Source: Falsiphaeobacter marinintestinus
GTDB taxonomy: Bacteria; Pseudomonadota; Alphaproteobacteria; Rhodobacterales; Rhodobacteraceae
Length of the DNA: 64,000 nt
Direction: 5' to 3'
Assembly: GCF_007923355.1 (NCBI RefSeq)
Contig: NZ_VOGO01000004.1
Span: forward strand, 124,001 to 188,000
In this document: positions 56,634 through 64,000 of the stretch, piece after piece
How the letters are laid out: each line of letters opens with the position of its first letter
Numbering within the stretch: position 1 is the stretch's first letter
The notes under the pieces: model-generated
What the model was told of the DNA's origin: nothing
Database searches by the model: none
Seen by the model: only the letters and a program-made list of their open reading frames with translations
Translations under genes and position numbers: made by a program

Positions 56634-56891
56634 CTAGCTCGACCTCTCAACCTCCTCCATCCCCTCCCGAATGATCCGCCAGCGCAGCATCTCTTCTGCG
56701 ATTTGCAGGGCTTTGTAATCCATCGACCGGGTGGCGGCGTTGTCCAGCAGGGTCAGGTCCGACATCGGCACCAGCCCGGCGCGTTCGCGGCCGTTTTTCA
56801 GGATCACGAACCGGGACTGGTCGTATTGGGCGGCGCGGACATATCGGCCAAGGTTGTCGCGTAGCTGGGTCAGGGTGACCATCTGGATCAT
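56634..56891 (-). CDS. Phd/YefM family antitoxin (no toxin partner)
   Basis: An 85-aa antitoxin-type protein. The N-terminal DNA-binding/dimer part reads VTLTQLRDNLGRYVRAA with SRFVILKNGRERAGLVP, as in Phd/YefM. The start at 56891 is supported by GGAG 9 bases upstream. No toxin gene of the Doc, YoeB or PIN type is adjacent on either side: the next gene downstream on its strand is the DUF1254 protein, and the upstream neighbour is the amidase. It may be a solitary regulator. A truncated copy lies about 2 kb away. Confidence 0.85.
   Translation of the reverse strand: MIQMVTLTQLRDNLGRYVRAAQYDQSRFVILKNGRERAGLVPMSDLTLLDNAATRSMDYKALQIAEEMLRWRIIREGMEEVERSS
56643..56782. repeat. Direct repeat copy 2 (antitoxin 3' end)
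   Basis: The intact partner of the repeat at 54597-54736, within the antitoxin coding region. Confidence 0.85.
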
Positions 56892-56945
56892 TGGGCTAAT
56901 CTCCGAAAGCCCGACCATCCTGACCTCAAACGGTTAACGCGGCCT

Positions 56946-57084
56946 GTTCAGACCGTGCGCAACCTGCCAATCGTACGAAACCGCGGGCAAACTCCCCAAA
57001 GCGCCCAAATCAGGCCCATTTGCGGGAGTCCGGATCGTACGAAACGCCGCCGAAACCCTCCAATCCGGTTCAGCCCGTGCGCAC
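56946..57084. repeat. Nested direct repeats between antitoxin and amidase
   Basis: Two motifs each occur twice in the same orientation in nested order. GTTCAGACCGTGCGCAAC (56946) recurs as GTTCAGCCCGTGCGCAC (57068), and ATCGTACGAAAC (56970) recurs exactly at 57034. The last copy runs into the amidase 3' end. Confidence 0.6.
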
Positions 57085-58527
57085 CCCGCCCAGCACCAGA
57101 CTCTGCTGTTTGTCCCACCAGGGGGCCGCGCGTTCGATCTGACCACACAGCGACATCAGTTCTGCGTCCTCGCCAAACCGCATCGCCAGATGCACGCCAA
57201 CCGGCAAATCATCCGCGCTCCAGTGCAGCGGCAAAGACACCGCAGGTTGCCCCGACGCGTTGAAAATCGCGGTGAAGGGCGAGTATTCAAACACCCCGCC
57301 AGGACCATTGCGATAGTCCACGAAGTCGTCATTGTCGGGCTTGAATTGCCCCACCACAGCCGGCGGCGCAGCCAGCGTCGGGGTCACCAGAACATCGCAA
57401 TCCACCAAGGCCCGCGACATGCGACGGCCAAAGGCGTGGACCTCATTTACGGCCGCCAGATAGTCCGCTCCGGACACGGTTTCGGCATAGGCAATCGCCC
57501 CGCGCGTCACGCCTTCGATCATGGTCGGATCCAAGGGGCTTCCGCCCAGTTTTCCGTTTACACTCAATGCGGTACCGCAGGCCACGATTTTGGTCCAGGC
57601 CATCATCATGGCCTCGACATTCAGATCAAATCCCGGATTGAACGCCTCAACCTCATGGCCCAGCCCGGCCAGCAAAGTGGATGTAGCATCGACTGCGGCA
57701 ATACACTCTGGATGCAAGGTTCCACCGCTCAGCGTCGTGTGGCTATAGCGCACCCGCAGCGGCGCAGGGTCCTTGCCCATGGCTTGCATAAAACTGCAGG
57801 GCATCGGCGGCGCCGCATAGGGCGCGCCAAGGTCCGGCCCGGCGCAGGCATCCAGCAACGCGGCTGTGTCGCGCAAGGACCGGGTCAGGAACCCGTCAAT
57901 CGCCATCCCGCCCCAACCTTCACCCGCTTGCGGCCCATCCGGCAACCGCGCGCGCGTCGGTTTGAACCCGACCAGCCCGCAGGACGATGCCGGAATACGC
58001 ACAGATCCACCGCCATCCGACCCATGCGCGGCCGGAACAATCCCTGCTGCCACCGCCGCCCCCGACCCGCCAGACGACCCGCCCGACGTGTGGTTGGTGT
58101 TCCATGGATTGCGCGTCGGCCCGTTGTAAACTTGGGATTCCGTCACCGGTCCGATGCCAAGTTCGGGCGACGTGGTGCGTGCGAAATTGACCATGCCAGT
58201 GGCCTGCATCCGCAAGAAGATCTCGGAATCATAGCCCCAGGTCATATCCGCGAACAGGCGCGACCCGTTGTTGGTGGGATAGGCGCGCGCCTCGGCCCCC
58301 AGATCCTTCATCAGGAACGGAATGCCCTTGAACGGCCCATCGGGCAGCCCGGACTGAATCGCCGAACGCGCCACGGCCTCTTGTTGATGAACAACGGCGT
58401 TCAAGGCCGGATTGCGCTCGGCTGTCAGCTCCAGCGCGATATCAAGCAGTTCATCCGGCGTCGCCTCGCCGGTTTCGACCAATGCAGCAAGGCCTGTCGC
58501 GTCTTTGGTAAGATAAATGTCTTTCAT
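57070..58527 (-). CDS. Amidase signature family enzyme
   Basis: A 485-aa amidohydrolase with the Ser-cisSer-Lys triad: Lys in [10 protein letters not shown], the glycine/serine-rich signature [16 protein letters not shown], and the nucleophile region [16 protein letters not shown]. Cytoplasmic, no signal peptide. Substrates of the family are aryl or alkyl amides and related ureas; the exact one is unknown. The start at 58527 follows AGAGGG; an ATG 15 bases upstream is less likely. It is divergent from the thioesterase gene. Confidence 0.9.
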   Translation of the reverse strand: MKDIYLTKDATGLAALVETGEATPDELLDIALELTAERNPALNAVVHQQEAVARSAIQSGLPDGPFKGIPFLMKDLGAEARAYPTNNGSRLFADMTWGYDSEIFLRMQATGMVNFARTTSPELGIGPVTESQVYNGPTRNPWNTNHTSGGSSGGSGAAVAAGIVPAAHGSDGGGSVRIPASSCGLVGFKPTRARLPDGPQAGEGWGGMAIDGFLTRSLRDTAALLDACAGPDLGAPYAAPPMPCSFMQAMGKDPAPLRVRYSHTTLSGGTLHPECIAAVDATSTLLAGLGHEVEAFNPGFDLNVEAMMMAWTKIVACGTALSVNGKLGGSPLDPTMIEGVTRGAIAYAETVSGADYLAAVNEVHAFGRRMSRALVDCDVLVTPTLAAPPAVVGQFKPDNDDFVDYRNGPGGVFEYSPFTAIFNASGQPAVSLPLHWSADDLPVGVHLAMRFGEDAELMSLCGQIERAAPWWDKQQSLVLGGVRTG

Positions 58528-58659
58528 GGGGCCCTCTGCCATTGTCGCGTGTTCGGTCGTCAGAATGGCGGATGTCGTTCAAAAGGCAACTGTTCATGGC
58601 TTGGCGGACCATCACGTTCCGGGCAAAGTGACCCGCATGGTTCCAATTGCGAGGCAGTT

Positions 58660-59172
58660 ATGAGCAGAGACCCGATTACCGGCCATGACGGGCCATACCC
58701 AGCGCCGGTCGAAGTGCAGAAACGGCAAGTCGAACAGGGGTGGATCGACTATAACGGGCATATGAATGTCGGCTATTATGGGATCGCCTTTGATCAGGCG
58801 TCGGACGTGTTGCTGTCAGACTATCTTGGCATCGGCGAAGAACATGCCGCCGCCAGCGGGCAGGGGCCTTACATCCTTCAGTCACATCAGCACTATCTGC
58901 GCGAGATGTTGGAGGGCGAGACGTTTGCGGTCCGCTTCCGGCTGCTGGATCATGATCGCAAGCGGCTGCATTTCTTTGCGGAAATGGTGTCGGACAGAAC
59001 CGGCGACATCACGGCCACGCAGGAATCCATCCTGATGAACGTGGATCACGGCACGGGCCGATCTGCCGAATATCCTGACTGGGCGGTCCAACGGTTCGCC
59101 AGAATGAAAGCCGATCATGCCGGGTTAGAGCCGTCCCCTCAAATCGGAGCCCCTCTGGGCCTGCGCCGATAA
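58660..59172 (+). CDS. Thioesterase family protein (hotdog fold)
   Basis: A 170-aa protein with the hotdog signature region QGWIDYNGHMNVGYYGIAFD, as in 4-hydroxybenzoyl-CoA type and betainyl-CoA thioesterases linked to carnitine use in rhodobacters. The rest fits a single hotdog domain (SHQHYLREMLEGETFAVRF). GAGGCAG lies 6 bases before the ATG at 58660. The same frame is open far upstream only as antisense of the amidase, which is not part of this gene. The CoA substrate cannot be named. Confidence 0.85.
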   Translation: MSRDPITGHDGPYPAPVEVQKRQVEQGWIDYNGHMNVGYYGIAFDQASDVLLSDYLGIGEEHAAASGQGPYILQSHQHYLREMLEGETFAVRFRLLDHDRKRLHFFAEMVSDRTGDITATQESILMNVDHGTGRSAEYPDWAVQRFARMKADHAGLEPSPQIGAPLGLRR

Positions 59173-59180
59173 AGGGGGCA

Positions 59181-59212
59181 CGCCCCCGGGACGAAGTTCG
59201 GCCCCGGGGGCG
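59181..59212. terminator. Strong hairpin between convergent genes
   Basis: A 10-bp perfect GC stem (CGCCCCCGGG with CCCGGGGGCG) with a 12-base loop lies between the convergent thioesterase and EthD genes. No T-run is visible, but it may end transcription from both sides. Confidence 0.55.
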
Positions 59213-59226
59213 CAGGGGCAAAGTTG

Positions 59227-59535
59227 CTAGCCGACGGCCTCGCCGATCAGGGTGAGGGGCTTAACGTTGGTGAAGTTCGGGATGTCAGCCAGAACAGGTC
59301 CGGACGCCTTCATGGCTGCGCCCATGGCCTCGTCACTTTTGAAGACGATCGACGCCACAGCATAGAACCCGGGCGGCACGTCTGGCCCGCCGGCAAGCCC
59401 TTTGGTGACCAGCGTTCGGTCGATATGCGGACCCATATGTTCCCCCACCAGCTGCATGTGTGTGGACAGATAATAGTCATAGTCAAAATTCGTGTCGTCC
59501 GAGATTGGGTACAACACCTGAAGTGTATTCGGCAT
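59227..59535 (-). CDS. EthD family protein
   Basis: A 102-aa dimeric alpha-beta-barrel-type protein of the EthD family, named after a protein needed for ethyl tert-butyl ether breakdown. It shows NTLQVLYPISDDTNFDYDYY, then the STHMQLVGEHM His-containing helix and a conserved C-terminal strand pattern. GGGAGGA lies 5 bases before the ATG. It lies after the LysR gene on the same strand (87 bases), so it may be its target. Role unknown. Confidence 0.85.
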   Translation of the reverse strand: MPNTLQVLYPISDDTNFDYDYYLSTHMQLVGEHMGPHIDRTLVTKGLAGGPDVPPGFYAVASIVFKSDEAMGAAMKASGPVLADIPNFTNVKPLTLIGEAVG

Positions 59536-59622
59536 GAACGTGGTCCTCCCTGAAATGCATAATAGATGCGTCGTCTATTTGGGCGCGCACCGTCGCCAAT
59601 GTCAAAGTCAAAGACGTTCTGA

Positions 59623-60516
59623 TCAATGCCGTCTTGGGGCCAGCGCGCCTGCGATATAGTCGACAAACGCCCTGACCTTGGGTTGTGTAAACTTGCCCGA
59701 GGCATGCAGGGCCGTGACGTCGGTGGACATAACCGGCAAAGCGGGCATCGCATCGACCAGAAGCCCCATCTCTATCGCGTCATCACACAAAAATCCGGGC
59801 AACCGGGCAATGCCAAGGCCAGAGATCGCCGCATCAAGCAGGGCTTGTCCGTCGTTCACTGTCAGGACCGGATCAACCGGGATCACCCGCATATCGCCAT
59901 CGCAGGACACCAATCGCCATGTCTTGCCCGGACGGCTGGACCGGGTCAGCAGGCGATGGTCCTTCAGGTCATCCAGCAGGCGTGGTTCTCCGTGGCGGGC
60001 AATATAGGCCGGGCTTGCCACCAGTCTGGCACCATAGGTGAACAGTTTGCGCGCCAGCAAGGTACTGTCAGGCTGATGCCCACACCGGATGGCGACATCG
60101 ATACCCTCGCCAATCATATCCAGCTTGCCATGCTCAAGCTCGATCCGAACCGAAATCCCCGGATAGAGCTCAAGGAACCCGCCCAGCTGTGGCGCGATGA
60201 CGTGCACCGCAAGATCCGGTGGGGCCGCCACCGTCAGAACGCCGGTCGGAACGCCATGCAATTCTGCCACCAACGCGTCGGCGGCATCCGCTTCGGTCCG
60301 AACGCGGTTTGTACGGTCGTAATAAACCAGACCGATTTCTGTCGGATTGACCTTGCGGGTCGTGCGATTCAACAGTCGTGCGCCCAGACGACCCTCTAGC
60401 GCGGTGATGTGTTTTGACACGGCTGACTTGGACATTCCAAGTTCGCGGGCAGCGTCCGTAAAGCCGCCTTGCTCAACCACAGTCGCGAAAACTTCCATTT
60501 CTGTCAGGCGGTCCAT
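59623..60516 (-). CDS. LysR family transcriptional regulator
   Basis: A 297-aa LysR regulator. MDRLTEMEVFATVVEQGGF and ARELGMSKSAVSKHITALEG form the DNA-binding part, followed by the effector domain (LTVAAPPDLAVHVIAPQLG). GGAGG lies 4 bases before the ATG at 60516; the longer frame to 60573 is not needed. It reads toward the EthD gene and is divergent from an AraC gene. Confidence 0.92.
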   Translation of the reverse strand: MDRLTEMEVFATVVEQGGFTDAARELGMSKSAVSKHITALEGRLGARLLNRTTRKVNPTEIGLVYYDRTNRVRTEADAADALVAELHGVPTGVLTVAAPPDLAVHVIAPQLGGFLELYPGISVRIELEHGKLDMIGEGIDVAIRCGHQPDSTLLARKLFTYGARLVASPAYIARHGEPRLLDDLKDHRLLTRSSRPGKTWRLVSCDGDMRVIPVDPVLTVNDGQALLDAAISGLGIARLPGFLCDDAIEMGLLVDAMPALPVMSTDVTALHASGKFTQPKVRAFVDYIAGALAPRRH

Positions 60517-60715
60517 TCGTCCTCCATTGCAAGTTGCCTTTAGGTCATGTGGGCAGGGGTGCGGCCAATGCACTTGGAAAACTGGACAGATTTTTCAGAT
60601 TTTCGGCCAAAGTCGTTGCGATATCAGCTAGGTTCCTAAAATATCTCGGCATTCAATTTCGGAACGACCTCAATATGACACGCATTTACCTGAACGCTCC
60701 GCGCAAGAACACGAC

Positions 60716-61744
60716 ATGGTCAGGCAGGGCGGATCGGTGACCACAGGGCCAAACCACGGGGCATTCGCGGTAAAATACCTGGCGCAGTTTCTGCTGCGGG
60801 AAGGGTATTCCGAAGCGCAGATCTTTGAGGGGACCGGCGTCGGCCCGGACATTCTGACTCGCGATCACCCGGTTCTGCCGTTTCGCGAAATCGCGCAGTT
60901 CTTTGAAAACGCATCTCACCTGACCCAGAACGACATACTTGGCCATCAGCGCGGCCAGAAGCGCGATTTCCGCAAGGCGGGTCTGATCAGCTATGTCGGG
61001 ATGTCGTCACCGACGATCCGCGATGCCCTTGGCAACATGATCCGCTACATGCGGGTGTTTTCTGACGCAGTCGAACTTGACCCGTCTGAACTGCAGCGCA
61101 CCGGTAAACTGGTCTGGCGGTATGTCGTGCCGCATGACGTCAACCGTCGGCAGTTTGTCGAATTTGGCGCATCTGGCCTGATCCATGACTTACGGCTGGC
61201 CGCGAACCGGGATTTTTCGCCGCGCTGCGTGTCTTTCCGGCACGCGCGGCGGACAAACCTTGACGCGTTCGAAAGCTTTTTCAAAAGCGAAGTCCGGTTT
61301 GCAGACGCCGAGAACGCGGTTCATTTTGCGCCGAAGGATCTGGATCTGCCGCTGCTGACGGCTGACAATGATTTGCATCTGGTACTGCAGGATCACTGCG
61401 AAATGGTCTTGCGCGACAAATCCCGAAATGTCCCGTCGCTGATCCTTGATGTCGAGCGCGCAATTGCCGCCCATCTGACGGTCGGGCGGGCGACACATGT
61501 CCACGTCGCTTCGTCTCTGGGGATGAGCGCGCGCACGCTGTCGCGTCGACTTGCCGAAGAAGGCACCAGTTTCAAGGCGGCGCTGAATTCGTTGCGGGCA
61601 TCGCTTGCGAAATCCTACCTGAAGGACAGCGATCTGACCCTGGCCGAGATTTCATATCTGCTCGGATATTCACAATCTGGGGCCTTCAACGATGCCTTCA
61701 GACGGTGGACGGGGAAAACTCCGGGCCAATTCCGCTCTCACTGA
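60716..61744 (+). CDS. AraC family transcriptional regulator
   Basis: A 342-aa regulator of the OruR/ArgR-like AraC subgroup with an N-terminal Arabinose_bd-like domain (RKAGLISYVGMSSPTIRDA). The C-terminal double helix-turn-helix shows VHVASSLGMSARTLSRRLAE and the family-typical EISYLLGYSQSGAFNDAF. The start is the ATG at 60716 or a GTG at 60737. It is divergent from the LysR gene and reads toward the exopolysaccharide locus, but 503 bases separate it from there. Confidence 0.92.
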   Translation: MVRQGGSVTTGPNHGAFAVKYLAQFLLREGYSEAQIFEGTGVGPDILTRDHPVLPFREIAQFFENASHLTQNDILGHQRGQKRDFRKAGLISYVGMSSPTIRDALGNMIRYMRVFSDAVELDPSELQRTGKLVWRYVVPHDVNRRQFVEFGASGLIHDLRLAANRDFSPRCVSFRHARRTNLDAFESFFKSEVRFADAENAVHFAPKDLDLPLLTADNDLHLVLQDHCEMVLRDKSRNVPSLILDVERAIAAHLTVGRATHVHVASSLGMSARTLSRRLAEEGTSFKAALNSLRASLAKSYLKDSDLTLAEISYLLGYSQSGAFNDAFRRWTGKTPGQFRSH

Positions 61745-62247
61745 TTTTCCCAGGATTTGACCGACAATCAGCGGGCAGTAGCCTTGGCTGACGTCGGGTC
61801 ATGATTTGAAATTTTCGTAAGAATTTATACGTTTTAGGTGTAGGGTGACACAAAGTCGGTCAACTGATGGGGGGTTTGACGCGCATTTGATTCGGAAGGG
61901 GTTTGCCCTTTGATCTGTGAACAATCCGAATAATTCTGCTGCGATTGGTTCCTCATCCCGGTGAAAAAACAGGGTTTTTTCCCACTTATGAGGCAGGAAA
62001 CAAACTGTTTATTCAGAAGTACTGAAAACTTTCGAGATCGGACGTACATTCAATCATGGCGATTTCAGGGCGAAAGTTGGCGCTGATTAGCTGCAACGGC
62101 AAAATGGCTCTGTGGGGGGCCTTAACCGCCAAGACAGATCGTATTCCCGGGGAGCTGCTTTTCCCGAGGTTGAAAGAAAATAAGACCGGTTGGACTGCAT
62201 GCGCATGGACTGTGCCTGCACAGGACGCCGAGATGACTGGGTGACAG
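61745..62247. other. 503-bp intergenic region upstream of the exopolysaccharide locus
   Basis: An A/T-richer stretch holding the likely promoter of the sugar transferase gene. It contains GAAAAAAC/GTTTTTTC (61963-61981), a short hairpin with a 3-base loop, and TTTATACGTTTTAG near 61824. A 62-codon frame at 62056 lacks a good ribosome site and resembles no known protein, so no gene is called. Confidence 0.5.
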
Positions 62248-63036
62248 ATGAAAGATGGGTTTCAGGAAAGCAATATGGTCGCGCTGCTTGATCGCAGCGA
62301 GATCAGCATCGCTGCATCATCCGCTCTGACCAATTTGTTGCCGAGCGCCGAGATCGCCGGGTTTCCCGGGAAAGCGGCCGCCAACGTAACGCACGCCCCG
62401 CGGTCTCTTCAACCTGACCAGAAAACTAGCGCGTATGGCCGGTTCGGCAAGCGGGTTCTTGATTTGTGTCTGGTCGCGATCTCACTGCCCGTTGCACTGC
62501 CGGTGATTTTGCTAAGCGCCATCGCGCTTTGGTTCGAAAGCGGCCTGCCGTTCTATCGTCAGAAACGACTGGGCGAACATGGGTCGGTCTTCCATCTGCT
62601 GAAACTGCGGACAATGGTTCGGGATGCGGACGGGATGCTGGAACGTGTCCTGGCGGATGATCCGCAAATGCGGGCCGAATGGGACGCGACCCAGAAGCTG
62701 AAGAACGACCCTCGCATTACCCATGTGGGCGCGTTCTTGCGGGCGACATCGCTGGACGAACTTCCGCAACTCTGGAATGTCCTGACCGGCGAGATGAGCC
62801 TTGTCGGCCCACGCCCGATGATGCCTGATCAATTGCCTTTGTATGGTGATCCGCAAGCCTATTTCGCGGTGAAACCGGGGATCACGGGATTGTGGCAGGT
62901 GTCGGCGCGCAACGAAAACCGGTTCGATTACCGGTGCCAGGTGGATGCCGCCTATTTCCAGTCTATTTCGCTTTGGACGGATGCTGCCATCATGTTTCGC
63001 ACAGTGGGCGTGGTTGCACGCCGTACCGGGTACTGA
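62248..63036 (+). CDS. Exopolysaccharide sugar-phosphate transferase (ExoY/WbaP-like)
   Basis: Starts exopolysaccharide repeat assembly by moving a sugar-1-phosphate to the lipid carrier undecaprenyl phosphate. The 262-aa protein has a polar N-terminal 60 residues, one membrane helix (LCLVAISLPVALPVILLSA) and the bacterial sugar transferase domain: FYRQKRLGEHGSVFHLLKLR, LRATSLDELPQLWNVLTGEM, SLVGPRPMMPDQL and VKPGITGLWQVSARN. The length matches ExoY, without the extra membrane helices of WbaP. It is followed 69 bases later by the chain-length ATPase. Confidence 0.93.
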   Translation: MKDGFQESNMVALLDRSEISIAASSALTNLLPSAEIAGFPGKAAANVTHAPRSLQPDQKTSAYGRFGKRVLDLCLVAISLPVALPVILLSAIALWFESGLPFYRQKRLGEHGSVFHLLKLRTMVRDADGMLERVLADDPQMRAEWDATQKLKNDPRITHVGAFLRATSLDELPQLWNVLTGEMSLVGPRPMMPDQLPLYGDPQAYFAVKPGITGLWQVSARNENRFDYRCQVDAAYFQSISLWTDAAIMFRTVGVVARRTGY

Positions 63037-63105
63037 ACACGTCAGACGCCGAAACGTCCGGGGGCGCGGGGGGCCGGGCCAGAATGAGCATTTGGGGTAA
63101 GCGGT

Positions 63106-64000
63106 ATGAAAGACTATGTTAAGTGGGCTGACGCGGGGGACCGGACCCTGCAACCGAACCTGGCCCAGTGGGAAGACCAAAAAGTAATGAGCGATGATCA
63201 GCAGGAAAGCCGGATCTTTCGCCGTAAGGCCGCCAACCGAAAGTTGGTGGCGGTGCATCAGCCCGAACCGGAAAAGATCACCGAACCCGTTCAGAAAAAA
63301 ACATCGGCTAAACCGACTGTTGAAAACCTGCCGGTGCCGCTGCCCGAAGACTGGAATCGCCTGCATCAGGTCCGTCCCGGCGTGCGCAAGCACATCCTTG
63401 GCAATTTGCCTCTCATCAGCTTCTTTCGCGATGATCCGGCGGCCCGGGCCTTTGATCTGTTGCGGTCCAGATTGTTGCAGGGGATCAAATCGAAAGGCTG
63501 GAAGCGCGTTGCCATTGCGGCCCCGACCAAAGGTTGCGGTGCGACGTTTACGGCGGTGAATCTGGCGCTCAGCCTGGCACGCATTCCTGACAGCCGTGTC
63601 GTTCTGATGGATCTCAACATGCGCGACCCCGGTGTTGCCTCTGCCTTGGATATTCACGGACACGGCGACATGCACGGGTTTTTGCGGGGGGATGTGCCCA
63701 CGGTCGATCATCTGGTGCGTGTCGGCGATACGCTGGCCCTGGGTCTTGCGGACAGCCCCGACCGTTTCGCGGCCGAACTGTTGCATGGAACCGGCGCGAC
63801 CGAGACGCTTGAGGCGATGGTCGATACTGTGCATCCGGATGTGGTGATCTGCGATCTTCCGGCTGTGCTGTCGCATGACGACTTTGTGGCCTGTCTGGCC
63901 CATGTCGATTGTGTGCTGCTGGTGTCGGACGCAGAACAGACCACAGCGGCGCAGATTGCCGCCTGCGAAGAGGTCATGGGCGATCAGGTTGGCTTGTTGG
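63106..64000 (+). CDS. CpsD/CapB-like exopolysaccharide chain-length ATPase, 3' truncated
   Basis: The N-terminal 298 residues of a protein running off the window. After a polar leader of about 120 residues comes a BY-kinase-like fold: RAFDLLRSRLLQ, a Walker A region reading TKGCGATFTAVNLALSLA (Lys142; the usual P-loop Lys is Ala at residue 146), a Walker A' VVLMDLNMRDP, and VVICDLPAVLSHDDF as Walker B. In the family these proteins control polysaccharide length. The P-loop change suggests altered or lost ATP hydrolysis. The start at 63106 follows a GGGGTAAGCG stretch. Confidence 0.82.
   Translation, partial: MKDYVKWADAGDRTLQPNLAQWEDQKVMSDDQQESRIFRRKAANRKLVAVHQPEPEKITEPVQKKTSAKPTVENLPVPLPEDWNRLHQVRPGVRKHILGNLPLISFFRDDPAARAFDLLRSRLLQGIKSKGWKRVAIAAPTKGCGATFTAVNLALSLARIPDSRVVLMDLNMRDPGVASALDIHGHGDMHGFLRGDVPTVDHLVRVGDTLALGLADSPDRFAAELLHGTGATETLEAMVDTVHPDVVICDLPAVLSHDDFVACLAHVDCVLLVSDAEQTTAAQIAACEEVMGDQVGLL

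Noticed and set aside
57190-59172. A 660-codon plus-strand frame across the amidase
   Set aside because: The first two thirds is antisense of the amidase. Only the final 170 codons match a thioesterase with its own ribosome site.
62056-62244. A 62-codon frame upstream of the sugar transferase
   Set aside because: No convincing ribosome site, no family resemblance, and it lies in the probable promoter region.

Overview
The window is a GC-rich chromosomal segment of an alphaproteobacterium, most likely a Rhodobacterales (Roseobacter-group) species. The reasons are the FnrL-type regulator next to hemN, a split cbb3 oxidase locus (ccoNOQP and ccoGHIS) with FNR boxes, a membrane-anchored cytochrome c552, a YejABEF transporter, an EF-G-like paralogue and an RTX-type protein with a nidogen-like N-terminus. 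No rRNA or tRNA gene, CRISPR array, insertion sequence or prophage was seen.

Layout. 1-2.8 kb: end of nudC, an SRPBCC protein, pheA (prephenate dehydratase) and cytochrome c552. 2.9-8.6 kb: a yejABEF peptide/microcin-type ABC transporter operon. 8.6-13 kb: EF-G-like GTPase, then hemN and fnrL divergent around one FNR box. 12.9-16.4 kb: a LysR regulator divergent from an SHMT-like PLP enzyme, a small membrane protein and a flavin-binding PPOX protein. 16.5-21 kb: a universal stress protein divergent from ccoNOQP around a second FNR box. 21-23.5 kb: an unlisted 54-aa protein, a LysR regulator and an acyl-CoA dehydrogenase.

23.8-33.1 kb is the most unusual part. It holds a protein with about fifteen 48-bp Gly/Arg/Pro repeats, a sulfotransferase-like gene, a GT-B-like gene, two small module proteins and a 1214-aa WbsX/RgpF-type multidomain glycan protein. 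This looks like a surface-glycan assembly locus built of separated modules.

33.2-40.1 kb: LysR regulator, DAP-ammonia-lyase-like enzyme, katG divergent from oxyR (peroxide defence) and an RTX/nidogen protein. 40.3-46.1 kb: a third FNR box, ccoGHIS, and an APH/ATPase fusion. 46.1-53.1 kb: a D,D-carboxypeptidase with a SPOR-like tail, a HAD phosphatase, clpS, an rsmC-like methyltransferase, a degenerate SDR, two envelope proteins and hemF. 53.1-57 kb is an accessory patch: an orphan gene of visibly lower GC, a DUF1254 protein, an orphan Phd/YefM antitoxin and a frameshifted second copy of its 3' end. 57-61.7 kb: amidase, thioesterase, EthD protein, LysR and AraC regulators. 62.2 kb to the end: an ExoY/WbaP sugar transferase and the start of a CpsD-like chain-length ATPase, opening an exopolysaccharide locus.

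The main functional theme is low-oxygen adaptation. FnrL, the anaerobic haem enzyme HemN, the high-affinity oxidase and its copper/assembly factors carry matching TTGAC-N4-ATCAA boxes, while HemF supplies the aerobic haem step. A second theme is the cell surface: glycan modules, RTX protein, EPS genes and peptidoglycan carboxypeptidase. All functions are inferred from reading the sequence; no database search was possible.
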